DNA of 52,848 nt, taken from positions 1 through 52,848 of the forward strand of contig NZ_BDAY01000027.1 of the NCBI RefSeq assembly GCF_001612685.1. Direction: 5' to 3'. Every line of letters begins with the position of its first letter. Within the stretch, counting starts at the first letter, position 1. The notes beneath the pieces were generated by a model. That model saw only the letters and a program-made list of their open reading frames with translations. It made no database searches and was not told the origin of the DNA. Positions 1 to 7,263 of this stretch are shown here, piece by piece. The position numbers were made by a program, and so were the translations under genes. This DNA is from Nocardia altamirensis NBRC 108246. Its GTDB lineage: Bacteria > Actinomycetota > Actinomycetes > Mycobacteriales > Mycobacteriaceae.

Positions 1-1
1 C

Positions 2-436
2 GATTCGGACCACGCCGCCCAGTCGGGCGCCGCTCCGGGCCGCGATGCCGAGCCCTCGTACGGGCCGAGTGCTCAGGCGCCGATGCCCGACGAGGAGATC
101 GGCGACACCAGTTATCGGGCCGCGCTCTATGACCTCGGGGTCGCCATGTACAGCCGGGGTGAGGAAGACCAGGCGTGCGGGCTGTGGTCGCAGGCTGCTG
201 CGGCAGGTCATGCCGGGGCCGCCTATGACCTCGGGGTTGTGCGGTTCCGGCGCGGGGATTTGGCGGATGCCGAGCGCTGGTGGCGGACGGCGGCGGATCG
301 GCGTGAACCGCGCGCGATGGCGGGCTTGGCCGAACTGCTCGATCGCCAAGGCAATTACGCCGAGGCTCGGGTGTGGCGCGCGTGTGCGGACGAGGAACGC
401 ACCACGAATGCCGACCAGTCGGTTGGTTCTAACTGA
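2..436 (+). CDS. Sel1/TPR-like repeat protein (5' partial)
   Basis: The reading frame is open from the window edge, so the N-terminus is missing. The visible part has two helical repeats of Sel1/TPR type (YDLGVAMYSRGEEDQA and YDLGVVRFRRGDLADAERWW), followed by a third weaker one (AGLAELLDRQGNYAEARVW). Such repeats are protein-interaction scaffolds; no catalytic motif is visible. An internal ATG at 83 could act as a start, but in-frame coding continues upstream with the same codon bias, so 83 is probably not the true start. It ends four bases before the convergent NADAR gene. The specific function is unknown. Confidence 0.7.
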   Translation, partial: DSDHAAQSGAAPGRDAEPSYGPSAQAPMPDEEIGDTSYRAALYDLGVAMYSRGEEDQACGLWSQAAAAGHAGAAYDLGVVRFRRGDLADAERWWRTAADRREPRAMAGLAELLDRQGNYAEARVWRACADEERTTNADQSVGSN

Positions 437-439
437 GCG

Positions 440-1000
440 CTACTCACGGGCGTGCCGCAGCCGGTCCCGCGTCTCCATCAAGGCGAAGCCGAGGAGATTG
501 AGCCCGGCCCACTTGGTCGGATCCTCGGCGCGCGGATCACTGGCCGCCAGCCCGATACCCCATATCCGGTCCACCGGACTGGCTTCCACCAGCACCTGGT
601 CCCCCGTGCCGAGCAGGTAGTCGAGCAACGGTGGGTGCTGCCCGAACTTCGCGACGTTGCCGACGACCACGGTCTCGAATCGGTGCGTTGCCCACAGCTG
701 CGTGTCGAAACCGCGGACCCGCCGCCCGATCGCCTTCGCCTCCTTGGGCGTCGCCGCCGCCAGCACCTGCTCGGCATTCTCGCTGTCGCCGAACACCATT
801 GCCTTGCCCCACATCATGTAATGCTCGGCCGTCGCGAAATTCAGCCCGTCGACGGTGAACGGCGCCGGCCACCACTGACTCAAGCAGCTAGGCCCGATCC
901 GCCCGCTCGACTCCGGCTGATGCCCCCAGAACCACAGATAGTCCACCTTCTCGCCGGCGGCTCGCGCGCGGACGAGCTCACCCACCGTGTGCAGGTTCAT
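440..1000 (-). CDS. NADAR family protein (YbiA-like N-glycosidase)
   Basis: The protein has the features of the NADAR/DUF1768 fold: an N-terminal LWFWGH segment, the FATAEHYMMWGKAMVFGD helix with the family's Glu/His/Tyr cluster, and a C-terminal DRIWGIGL motif followed by WAGLNLLGFALM. Characterised members hydrolyse N-glycosidic bonds in riboflavin-pathway intermediates or remove ADP-ribose from nucleic acid; which applies here cannot be told. About 186 aa, a usual length. The chosen start is the ATG at 1000, since upstream in-frame alternatives (TTG 1039, GTG 1015) lack a clear ribosome binding site. Convergent with the Sel1 gene. Confidence 0.8.
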   Translation of the reverse strand: MNLHTVGELVRARAAGEKVDYLWFWGHQPESSGRIGPSCLSQWWPAPFTVDGLNFATAEHYMMWGKAMVFGDSENAEQVLAAATPKEAKAIGRRVRGFDTQLWATHRFETVVVGNVAKFGQHPPLLDYLLGTGDQVLVEASPVDRIWGIGLAASDPRAEDPTKWAGLNLLGFALMETRDRLRHARE

Positions 1001-1072
1001 GATCAGAGTTTGCACTACACCCGGCGGTGCTGCCTGCAATTGTCAGTGCGCTCAGCCGGGTGGCCGGAAGGA

Positions 1073-1357
1073 TCAGCCGATTGGCGGTGCGGGCAGGCAG
1101 AGCGCGGCGCCCTCGCCGAAGTCGAGCCAGTAGCCCGACGGTGTGGTGGTCAGGCGCAGCACAACGGCCGCGCAGTGCGCGCAGCGCGCGACCGTGCCGG
1201 GACAGTTCAGGTAAACCAGGGCACGGGCAAGGGGTTCGACGCTGCCGCAGGCACCACAGCGGCAGGCGCAGCCGGTGGGATCCGCGGCGAAGACCTCGGA
1301 AAGGGTTCCGGCCAAGGCGTTTCCGTCGACGTGGGGTGTGCTCACTGAGGGGTGCAT
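1073..1357 (-). CDS. DUF6510-type cysteine-rich small protein
   Basis: A 94-aa protein with two CxxC-like pairs (CACRCGACG and CAHCAA) that look like a zinc ribbon, separated by a hydrophobic strand region. It starts two bases after the stop of the FAD reductase gene, so it is the third gene of the molybdopterin oxidoreductase operon. Actinobacterial proteins of this kind commonly accompany such reductase pairs (family assignment from memory; role not established). It may be a metal-binding accessory of the redox pair. Confidence 0.65.
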   Translation of the reverse strand: MHPSVSTPHVDGNALAGTLSEVFAADPTGCACRCGACGSVEPLARALVYLNCPGTVARCAHCAAVVLRLTTTPSGYWLDFGEGAALCLPAPPIG

Positions 1358-1359
1358 GG

Positions 1360-2064
1360 CTACTTTCCGCTCGGTCCGAAGCGTTCGGTTCTGATGGCGG
1401 CCGGGTCGTGTCCCAGGGAAACCAGTGTGGCCGCAACGGATTCGACGAACCCGGTCGGTCCGCAGACGTAACAGGTGACGTTGCCTGCAGGTGGCAATCC
1501 GTTGGCGTCGAGCTCGGCCCGAGTGAGCCGGTGTGGCGGCCGCGGATTTCCGGGTGGCGCGGTGCGGGTGTAGGCGAGGAACAGGTCGAGCCCGCTTTTC
1601 TCGGTGAGTTCGTCGCGGTAGTACTGCTCCTCGGGACCGCGCAGCGAATAGATCACGCGCACAGGCACATCGGCGCCGGACCGGGCGCGGACCATCGACA
1701 TGATCGGCACGATTCCGGAACCACCACCGACCAGCACGGCCGCCCCGCGCTCGGGCTGCCACACGAACCATCCGCCGACCGGCCCCCTGACCTCGATCAA
1801 TGCCCCCACCGGGAACACGTCGACCAGGTACTCCGACACCTCACCGCCGGGCACCCGCTGCACGGTGATCTCGATCAGCTCCCCGTTGGCGGGCGCGGCG
1901 AGCGAGTAGCTGCGCTCGGCGCGGTAGCCGTCGGGCGCGGTCAGCCGGACATCGATGTGCTGCCCAGGCAGATGACCAGGCCAGCCCGCGACACGCAGCG
2001 ACAGTGTCCGTGCGGTGGTCGTTTCGAACCACGCGGCGACGAGTTCGGCAGGCTGCCAGCGCAT
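1360..2064 (-). CDS. FAD/NAD(P)-binding ferredoxin reductase-like oxidoreductase
   Basis: A 234-aa flavoprotein of the ferredoxin-NADP reductase superfamily. Residues 1-100 form the FAD barrel with the RSYSLA FAD-binding motif. The NAD(P) domain has GGGSGIVPIMSM and ends with CGPTGFVESV. There is no C-terminal 2Fe-2S domain, so electrons must go to a separate partner. It lies one base after the molybdopterin oxidoreductase gene and two bases before the small Cys-rich gene. The tight packing suggests it is the electron donor or acceptor of the neighbouring molybdoenzyme, as in MsrPQ-like or nitrate/sulfite-type pairs (inference). Confidence 0.85.
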   Translation of the reverse strand: MRWQPAELVAAWFETTTARTLSLRVAGWPGHLPGQHIDVRLTAPDGYRAERSYSLAAPANGELIEITVQRVPGGEVSEYLVDVFPVGALIEVRGPVGGWFVWQPERGAAVLVGGGSGIVPIMSMVRARSGADVPVRVIYSLRGPEEQYYRDELTEKSGLDLFLAYTRTAPPGNPRPPHRLTRAELDANGLPPAGNVTCYVCGPTGFVESVAATLVSLGHDPAAIRTERFGPSGK

Positions 2065-2065
2065 C

Positions 2066-2665
2066 TCAGTCGCCCTGGTATCGCTGTTCGCGCCAGGGGT
2101 CGCCGTAGTCGTGATAGCCCGCGGTCTCCCAGAACCCCGGCTCGTCGCGGTCGAGCAGGCGAATTCCGTTGACCCACTTGGCGGATTTCCAGAAGTACAG
2201 GTTCGGCACGAGCAGCCTGGCCGGGCCGCCGTGCTCCGGCGCGAGGTCGCGGCCGTCGAAACTGTGCACGATCCATGCCTTGCCGTCGAGCAGCGCGGTC
2301 AACGGCAGGTTCGTCGTGTAGCCGCCGTAGCAGTCGGCGACCGCGAACGCGGCCTGGGTGTCGATGTCGGCCAGCAGGGTGTCGAGGGACACGCCCTGCC
2401 AGTCGGTGTCGAGCTTGGTCCATCGGGTCACACAGTGGATGTCGACGCGGGGCCATTCCTGCGGAAGGGCGAGCAGTTCGCGCCAGCTCCAGCGGTGCTG
2501 GCTACCGGTCTCGGTGGTGAGGGTGAAGACCCAGGAGTTCAGGTCGATTCGGGGCGTCGGTCCGGCGGAGAGCACGGGGAAATCGTCGGTGCGGTATTGA
2601 CCAGGCGGCAGGCGATCTCCGGTCGGTCGCGGCCGACCGTGGAAACCGGGCGAAAAGATGTTCAT
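2066..2665 (-). CDS. Molybdopterin-dependent oxidoreductase (sulfite oxidase fold, YedY-like)
   Basis: A 199-aa soluble protein with the Mo-cofactor fold of the sulfite oxidase/MsrP family. The conserved cysteine expected to ligate molybdenum is in DIHCVTRWTKLD near residue 80, followed by WQGVSLDTLL and later GGPARLLVPNLYFWKSAKW, typical of the family. There is no Tat signal or C-terminal dimerisation domain, so a cytoplasmic location is likely. The start ATG at 2665 is preceded by AAGGATGG at good spacing; longer in-frame starts have none. First gene of a three-gene operon with an FAD reductase and a Cys-rich protein, and divergent from the erm leader. Confidence 0.85.
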   Translation of the reverse strand: MNIFSPGFHGRPRPTGDRLPPGQYRTDDFPVLSAGPTPRIDLNSWVFTLTTETGSQHRWSWRELLALPQEWPRVDIHCVTRWTKLDTDWQGVSLDTLLADIDTQAAFAVADCYGGYTTNLPLTALLDGKAWIVHSFDGRDLAPEHGGPARLLVPNLYFWKSAKWVNGIRLLDRDEPGFWETAGYHDYGDPWREQRYQGD

Positions 2666-2730
2666 GCGAATCCATCCTTCCGATCGGGAAGCGTGCTCAG
2701 CATACCTTTCGTCCCGTTCGCGGCGGCGCC

Positions 2731-2770
2731 GAAAAATCGGTCGCGCGCCGTGGGTCGCGTGCACTACTTT
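2731..2770 (+). promoter_or_regulatory. Putative WhiB7-type promoter of the erm leader
   Basis: An A-rich block (GAAAAAT, 2731-2737) lies three bases before a weak -35 (TCGCGC, 2741-2746) and 18 bases further is a -10-like TACTTT (2765-2770). An AT-rich block directly upstream of the -35 is the known signature of WhiB7-activated promoters in Mycobacteriales. The -35 match is poor, so this is inference from spacing and context. Confidence 0.4.
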
Positions 2771-2791
2771 GCCCGCGTGGGAACTTTATGG

Positions 2792-2893
2792 ATGAACGGA
2801 GTGTGCGTGGTCGCCGCGTATTACCTGCGGCTGCGCGCGGAAGCCTGGACTCTGCCAGCGCACCGCAGCACTCCGGTGTCCCGACACTGCTGA
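2792..2893 (+). CDS. Macrolide-sensing leader peptide of erm (RLR stall motif)
   Basis: A 33-codon ORF starting with ATG at 2792, with GGGA nine bases upstream, that ends 108 bases before the erm start. Residues 10-19 read YYLRLRAEAW. Arg-Leu-Arg is the macrolide-arrest motif (R/K-x-R/K) known from leader peptides such as ErmDL, and the corynebacterial erm(X) leader also carries LRLR. Drug-bound ribosomes should stall at codons 13-15 (2828-2836). The stall leaves 2873-2909 free to fold (see the attenuator entries). A competing ATG at 2788 in another frame gives 43 codons without a stall motif and is less likely. Confidence 0.65.
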   Translation: MNGVCVVAAYYLRLRAEAWTLPAHRSTPVSRHC

Positions 2894-2909
2894 TCGGGTT
2901 CCACACCGG
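2873..2909 (+). promoter_or_regulatory. Predicted antiterminator stem in the erm leader
   Basis: CCGGTGT (2873-2879) is perfectly complementary to ACACCGG (2903-2909), and the adjacent CCCGA (2880-2884) pairs with TCGGG (2894-2898), giving 12 bp with one four-base bulge. The structure lies over the 3' end of the leader ORF and uses up bases 2906-2909, the base of the terminator stem. A ribosome reading to the stop at 2891-2893 would block it; a ribosome stalled at the RLR codons would allow it. The mechanism is inferred from the pairing alone. Confidence 0.6.
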
Positions 2910-2935
2910 CGGTCGATAGCGGCCGTCGGGTTTTC
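2906..2935 (+). terminator. Intrinsic terminator (attenuator) upstream of erm
   Basis: CCGGCGGTC (2906-2914) pairs with GGCCGTCGG (2921-2929) as a nine-bp stem with two wobble pairs and a six-base loop, followed at once by GTTTTCT. It sits between the leader peptide and erm, so it would terminate transcription before erm unless the upstream antiterminator forms. Confidence 0.6.
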
Positions 2936-3001
2936 TGTGCCCTGGCATGGGTCCGGGCGAATCACCTTCCCTGATTCGACCACTCCGTTCGGAGGACACC
3001 C

Positions 3002-3796
3002 ATGTCCCGCAATCGTTCGCTGCCGCATGCCCACGTCAGCACCCGCAAGCGTCTGTCGCAGAACTTCCTCACCGACGCGGGCGCCGCTCGGCTCATCGTG
3101 CGCTCGTCCGGCGTCACCGCCGAGGAGCTCGTGCTCGAGATCGGGCCCGGCGACGGCATGCTGACCCGGCAGTTGCTCGCCGTGACCGGCCGGGTCCGCG
3201 CCTACGAGAAAGACGCCCATTACGCCGACCGGCTGCGCAGACGCTACGCAGGCGACAACCGAATCAAGCTGTTCCACAGCGACTTCCGTACGGTGCGCGC
3301 TCCGGAAGAGCCGTTCGCGGTGGTGGCCAACGTGCCCTTCGCCATCACCACCGATCTGGTGCGCTGGTGTCTGGCCGCGCGGCAGCTGACCTCGGCGACC
3401 CTGCTCACCCAACTGGAGTTCGCCCGCAAGCATTCCGGCGACTACGGCCGCTGGACGAAACTGACGGTCACCCATTGGCCCACCGTGGCAACGGAATTGG
3501 GGGCTCGGATCGGTCGTGGCAGTTTTCATCCCGTGCCGCGGGTGGACACGGCGATCCTGCGCCTGCACCGGCGGGCGCGCCCGCTACTGTCGAGCTCGGA
3601 ACGCGCGGATTATCGCCGCGTGGTCGCGCTCGGCTTCGATGGTGTCGGCGGCTCGTTGGCGAACTCGCTGCGCACCCAGTTCCCCACCCGCGCGGTGCGC
3701 GGCGCGTGCGCCGCCGCGGGCATCGCCACCGATGAACCGGTCGGGTTCATCGACCCGGATCGCTGGCTGGTGCTCTTCCGGACCTTACGGGGATAA
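3002..3796 (+). CDS. erm: 23S rRNA adenine-N6 methyltransferase, Erm family
   Basis: A 264-aa rRNA adenine dimethylase-fold enzyme. Residues 15-24 contain KRLSQNFL, then motif I EIGPGDGMLTRQL (SAM binding), motif IV NVPFAITTDLVRW (adenine binding, in place of NIPY) and a C-terminal FHPVPRVDTAILRL. It resembles the actinobacterial Erm enzymes, which methylate A2058 of 23S rRNA and give macrolide-lincosamide-streptogramin resistance, more than KsgA: it lacks the longer KsgA C-terminus and sits behind an erm-type leader. GGAGG lies six bases before the ATG; that Shine-Dalgarno can pair in CTCC-gttc-GGAG (2983-2994), a possible second control. Probably intrinsic rather than recently acquired, as GC and codon use match the neighbours. 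Confidence 0.88.
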   Translation: MSRNRSLPHAHVSTRKRLSQNFLTDAGAARLIVRSSGVTAEELVLEIGPGDGMLTRQLLAVTGRVRAYEKDAHYADRLRRRYAGDNRIKLFHSDFRTVRAPEEPFAVVANVPFAITTDLVRWCLAARQLTSATLLTQLEFARKHSGDYGRWTKLTVTHWPTVATELGARIGRGSFHPVPRVDTAILRLHRRARPLLSSSERADYRRVVALGFDGVGGSLANSLRTQFPTRAVRGACAAAGIATDEPVGFIDPDRWLVLFRTLRG

Positions 3797-3815
3797 CCCA
3801 GCCCGCTACACAAAC

Positions 3816-3837
3816 GTATCGGATACATTTATGTATC
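3816..3837 (+). promoter_or_regulatory. Palindromic operator before the alpha-hydroxy-acid dehydrogenase
   Basis: GATACAT-TT-ATGTATC (3822-3837) is a perfect 16-base palindrome and overlaps a second palindrome GTATC-G-GATAC (3816-3826), giving three alternating GATAC/GTATC half sites. The pattern suits a TetR-family dimer. The AT-rich core may also hold the -10. No TetR gene is visible nearby. Confidence 0.55.
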
Positions 3838-3857
3838 TATCCGTGGAAGGACGCGAT

Positions 3858-5024
3858 GTGACCAGCAATTTCGGTGACTACCAGCTCGAGATCTACCTCC
3901 AAGGCCTCGGCGGCGTGCTGCCCGACCTGCCGATGACCCATGCGGAATTGGCGACCAAGGCACAGGCCGCGCTGCCACCGGGAATCTGGTCGTATGTGGC
4001 GGGTGGCGCAGGCGACGAGCACACGCAGCGCTCGAATGTGACGGCGTTCGACAAGCTCGGGCTCGTCCCCCGGATGCTGCGGGCCTCGAAGACGCGCGAC
4101 CTCTCGATCGAGCTCTTCGGCATGCGGCTGCCGTCGCCGATCTTCATGGCGCCGGTCGGGGTGGTCGGGCTCTGCGCGCAGGACGGGCACGGCGACATCG
4201 CGACCGCCAAGGCCGCGGCGCGCACCGGCGTCCCGATGATGGCCTCGACGCTGACCGTCGATCCGCTCGAGGACGTCGCCGCGCACTTCGGCGACACCCC
4301 TGGCATGTTCCAGCTCTACACACCGACCGACCGCGACCTGGCGCAGAGCCTGGTGCGCCGGGCCGAGACCGCAGGCTTCAAAGCCATTGTGGTGACGCTG
4401 GATACGTGGGTGCCCGGCTGGCGGCCACGCGATCTGAGCACGTCCAACTTCCCGCAGCTGCGCGGCCACTGCCTGGCGAACTACTTCAGCGATCCGGTGT
4501 TTCGCGGCATGCTCGCGAAGAGTCCGGAGGAGGATCCGAAGACCGCCATCCTGACCTGGGTCGCCCAGTTCGGCAACGCCCTCACCTGGGACGACCTGCC
4601 GTGGCTTCGCTCGCTCACCGATCTTCCCTTGGTGCTCAAGGGAATCTGTCACCCCGACGACGCGCGCCGGGCCAAGGATGCCGGCGTCGACGGCATCTAC
4701 TGCTCGAATCATGGTGGCAGGCAGGCGAATGGCGGTATCGCGGCGATCGAGCACCTGCCCGAGGTAGTGGCCGCCGCGGACGGACTGCCGGTGCTGTTCG
4801 ACTCCGGCATCCGCAACGGCTCGGACATCGTGAAGGCGCTTGCGCTCGGCGCGACCGCGGTCGGCATCGGCAGGCCGTATCCGTACGGCCTGGCGCTCGG
4901 CGGCGTCGACGGCATCGTGCACGTGCTGCGCACCCTGCTTGCCGAGGCGGACCTGCTGATGGCGGTCGACGGCTACCCGTCGATCGCCGACCTCACCCCG
5001 GAGTCGATCCGGCGTTCCAGCTGA
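3858..5024 (+). CDS. FMN-dependent alpha-hydroxy-acid dehydrogenase (lactate monooxygenase-like)
   Basis: A TIM-barrel flavoenzyme of about 388 aa that oxidises L-2-hydroxy acids. Visible family features are the N-terminal WSYVAGGAGDE, the FMN-binding APVGVVGLC and QLYTPTDRD, the LVLKGICHPDDA lysine, and the catalytic SNHGGRQ histidine-arginine motif, then FDSGIRNGSDIVKALALGA for the phosphate. It is closest in layout to lactate 2-monooxygenase/lactate oxidase-type proteins. The start is the GTG at 3858, which has GGAAGGA six bases upstream; an ATG at 3831 in the same frame lies inside the operator palindrome. Single-gene unit, probably repressed through that operator. Confidence 0.85.
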   Translation: MTSNFGDYQLEIYLQGLGGVLPDLPMTHAELATKAQAALPPGIWSYVAGGAGDEHTQRSNVTAFDKLGLVPRMLRASKTRDLSIELFGMRLPSPIFMAPVGVVGLCAQDGHGDIATAKAAARTGVPMMASTLTVDPLEDVAAHFGDTPGMFQLYTPTDRDLAQSLVRRAETAGFKAIVVTLDTWVPGWRPRDLSTSNFPQLRGHCLANYFSDPVFRGMLAKSPEEDPKTAILTWVAQFGNALTWDDLPWLRSLTDLPLVLKGICHPDDARRAKDAGVDGIYCSNHGGRQANGGIAAIEHLPEVVAAADGLPVLFDSGIRNGSDIVKALALGATAVGIGRPYPYGLALGGVDGIVHVLRTLLAEADLLMAVDGYPSIADLTPESIRRSS

Positions 5025-5107
5025 CTCCGACAGCCGGGCCCGGCCACACCCCGGCCCGGCTGAATCGACCCAGCCCCCGCCGCGTCGGCCCAACCCACGC
5101 CACTCGC

Positions 5108-5185
5108 GGAGTTGGTCGACTGATCACGGGGTACTGGTGCAGGCATCGGCCGAGAAGCCACCTGCACCATTACCCGCTCGGCACC
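5108..5185 (+). repeat. 78-bp dispersed hairpin repeat, copy A
   Basis: Most diverged of four 78-bp copies in the window. Arms GGGTACTGGTGCAGG and CCTGCACCATTACCC pair with one mismatch around a central CGAGAAG-containing loop; the left flank is GGAGTTGGTC. Relative to copies B and D both arms are changed in a matching way (GGCGG/CCGCC to GCAGG/CCTGC). It fills the gap between convergent genes, where it may also act as a terminator. Confidence 0.8.
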
Positions 5186-5193
5186 AGCCGACT

Positions 5194-7263
5194 TCAGCTC
5201 GGCTGAATCAGCGTGCGCTTGAGGATCTTTCCGGTCGCGTTGCGCGGCAGCTCTTCCAGGAAGGTCACGTCGCGCGGCACCGAGAACCGGCTGAGCCGAT
5301 GCCGGATGTAGTTGCAGACCATGTCGCGGTCCAGCCCGAATCCCTCCCTGGTCACCACGAACGCCGCGAGCCGCTGGCCGTACTCCTTGTCCGGCACCCC
5401 GACCACCGCCACCTCGCTGACCTGCGGCAGGTGCGACAGCGCCTCCTCGACCGGGCGCGGGAAGACGTTCTCACCGCCGGAGATGATCATCTCGTCGTCG
5501 CGACCCGCCACGAACAGCAACCCGTCGGCGTCGATGTAGCCGAGGTCGCCGGTGTCGAGCATGCCGCCCCATTCGGTGGGCGGCTTGGCGTCGGTGTAAC
5601 CGTCGAAGAGCATGTGGTTGAGCACGAAGATGTGTCCGGTCACCCCGCGCGGCACGGGACGCAGATCCTTGTCCAGCACAGCGAGTTTGGTGCCAAGCGG
5701 CGGCCTGCCCGCGGTGGTCGGCGCGGCCCGCAGATCGGCGGGGTCGGCGATGGTGGCCCATGACACCTCGGTCGAGCCGTAAACGTTGTAGAGCACGTCG
5801 CCGAAGGTGTCCATGAACTTCAACACGATCGGACCGGCAAGGGGCGCACCGCAACTGGCGACCACCCGCAGACTGGAGGTGTCGTAGCGGTCCCTGATGT
5901 GCGCGGGCAGGTCGAGGATCCGGTTCACCATCACCGGCACCACGACCAGCGAGGTGACTCGATGCTCCTCGATCAAGCGTAGGCAGTCCTCGGCGTCGAA
6001 CCGTTCCGGCAGCACGACACTCGCCCGGATCGGGGTGCTGATCTGCAAGGCCGCGAGACCCCAGGTATGGAACAGCGGCGCGGGGATGAGCATGGTCTCG
6101 TCCATCCGCAGCGGGATGCGCGACAGCAGCGCGGCGACGGTGCCGAAACCCTTGGGCTGCGGGCGTTGTGCGCTCTTTGGCGTGCCGCTGGTGCCGGAGG
6201 TGAGCACGATCAACCGTCCCGGTTGCGTGGGTCTGGAGAAGGTCGGCGCCTGCAGGGCGATCAGATCATCGACGGTGTAGCGCTCGAACTTGGTGCGCAG
6301 CCCGGTGGCGAAGCGGGGCACCGACACCGCCAGATACTTGGTCAGCGTATCGAATTCGTCGTCGAGAAACACCGCGGACAACCCGTGTCGATCGGCCACG
6401 TCCTCGATCTGCCTGGCCGAGAGCCCGGTATTCAGCAGCACGGTGTCCACGCCGAGTTTGCCGGTCGCAACCATGCATTCGACCATCGTCGCGCGATTGC
6501 GCGAGAGTAACCCGACTTTGTCGCGCGCGCCGATGCCGAGCATATTGAGCGCCGACGCGAGTTTATGCGTGCGATCGTGCATTTGTCCGAACGTGTAGGC
6601 CGCCGTGTTGTCCACGATGGCCAGCCGATTCGGCGAGTGTCCCGCGGCGGCCGCGTACCCGCCCGCCAGGGTGAACCCCCATCTGGCCAGGCCGCCGACC
6701 TGCTTGAGCGCGCGGTCGGGCCGGAAGGTGCGCACCACGCCGGTGGTCACCATCTGCTTCATCGTGCCGACCTGCTGCTTGGTCGCCGATTCCTCGCCGT
6801 TGATCAGCACCGACGTCTGGGCGCCGAGGATGGCGTCGACGATGCGATCCAGCCCGGCCATGGTCCAGGCGATCACGTCGGCGTTGTCCTGATCTTCGAT
6901 CCACGGGTGGATCCGGCCGGGGCAGAAGTAGGTGACGGTGACCCGGGTCTGCTCTTGTTCGCCACGTAGTCGGATCGCGGCGAAGCTGCCGAGGCCGGGG
7001 CATTGCAGCTCGAAGGTCTCGAACTCCTTGCCGACGACAAGGCGCAGGGCGGGCACCGTCAGTTCGGTGCCCGCGTTCCTGGCACGAATGAGCAGTACAG
7101 GGTGTGTGTCCGAGGTTTCCGCGCGTTCACATGCGCCGATTCCCTGAAACATCCGGGTGTAGGTCTGCGGGTCCATGAAAAAGTCCCACAGCGCTTTGCG
7201 TGCGGCCGCGAACTCCGCATCTATTGTGATGACGTTCGTTACCAACTGCGTGCAATTCTTCAT
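5194..7263 (-). CDS. SRPBCC domain-AMP-dependent acyl-CoA ligase fusion
   Basis: A 689-aa protein. Residues about 10-150 look like an SRPBCC/START-type ligand-binding domain (AEFAAARKALWDFFMDP, later TYFCPGRIHPW), followed from about 205 by a full ANL-superfamily ligase. The P-loop TSGTSGTPKSA is at 355-365, YGSTEVSWA is the A5 motif, DTGDLGYID the adenylate Asp motif, GRDDEMIISGGENVFP the hinge, and GKILKRTL the catalytic Lys. It should activate a carboxylic acid, probably a fatty acid, to the acyl-CoA through an acyl-AMP. The N-terminal domain is unusual for this family and may bind the hydrophobic substrate. No operon partner. Confidence 0.85.
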   Translation of the reverse strand: MKNCTQLVTNVITIDAEFAAARKALWDFFMDPQTYTRMFQGIGACERAETSDTHPVLLIRARNAGTELTVPALRLVVGKEFETFELQCPGLGSFAAIRLRGEQEQTRVTVTYFCPGRIHPWIEDQDNADVIAWTMAGLDRIVDAILGAQTSVLINGEESATKQQVGTMKQMVTTGVVRTFRPDRALKQVGGLARWGFTLAGGYAAAAGHSPNRLAIVDNTAAYTFGQMHDRTHKLASALNMLGIGARDKVGLLSRNRATMVECMVATGKLGVDTVLLNTGLSARQIEDVADRHGLSAVFLDDEFDTLTKYLAVSVPRFATGLRTKFERYTVDDLIALQAPTFSRPTQPGRLIVLTSGTSGTPKSAQRPQPKGFGTVAALLSRIPLRMDETMLIPAPLFHTWGLAALQISTPIRASVVLPERFDAEDCLRLIEEHRVTSLVVVPVMVNRILDLPAHIRDRYDTSSLRVVASCGAPLAGPIVLKFMDTFGDVLYNVYGSTEVSWATIADPADLRAAPTTAGRPPLGTKLAVLDKDLRPVPRGVTGHIFVLNHMLFDGYTDAKPPTEWGGMLDTGDLGYIDADGLLFVAGRDDEMIISGGENVFPRPVEEALSHLPQVSEVAVVGVPDKEYGQRLAAFVVTREGFGLDRDMVCNYIRHRLSRFSVPRDVTFLEELPRNATGKILKRTLIQPS

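Noticed and set aside
1027..2172. Long plus-strand ORFs opposite the reductase operon
   Set aside because: The minus strand has clear flavoprotein and molybdoenzyme motifs with a one- to two-base gene spacing; the plus ORFs are Arg/Gly-rich shadows caused by high GC.
2788..2920. 43-codon ORF from ATG 2788 as the erm leader peptide
   Set aside because: It has no arrest motif and runs into the terminator stem, while the ORF from 2792 has a better-placed SD and RLR.
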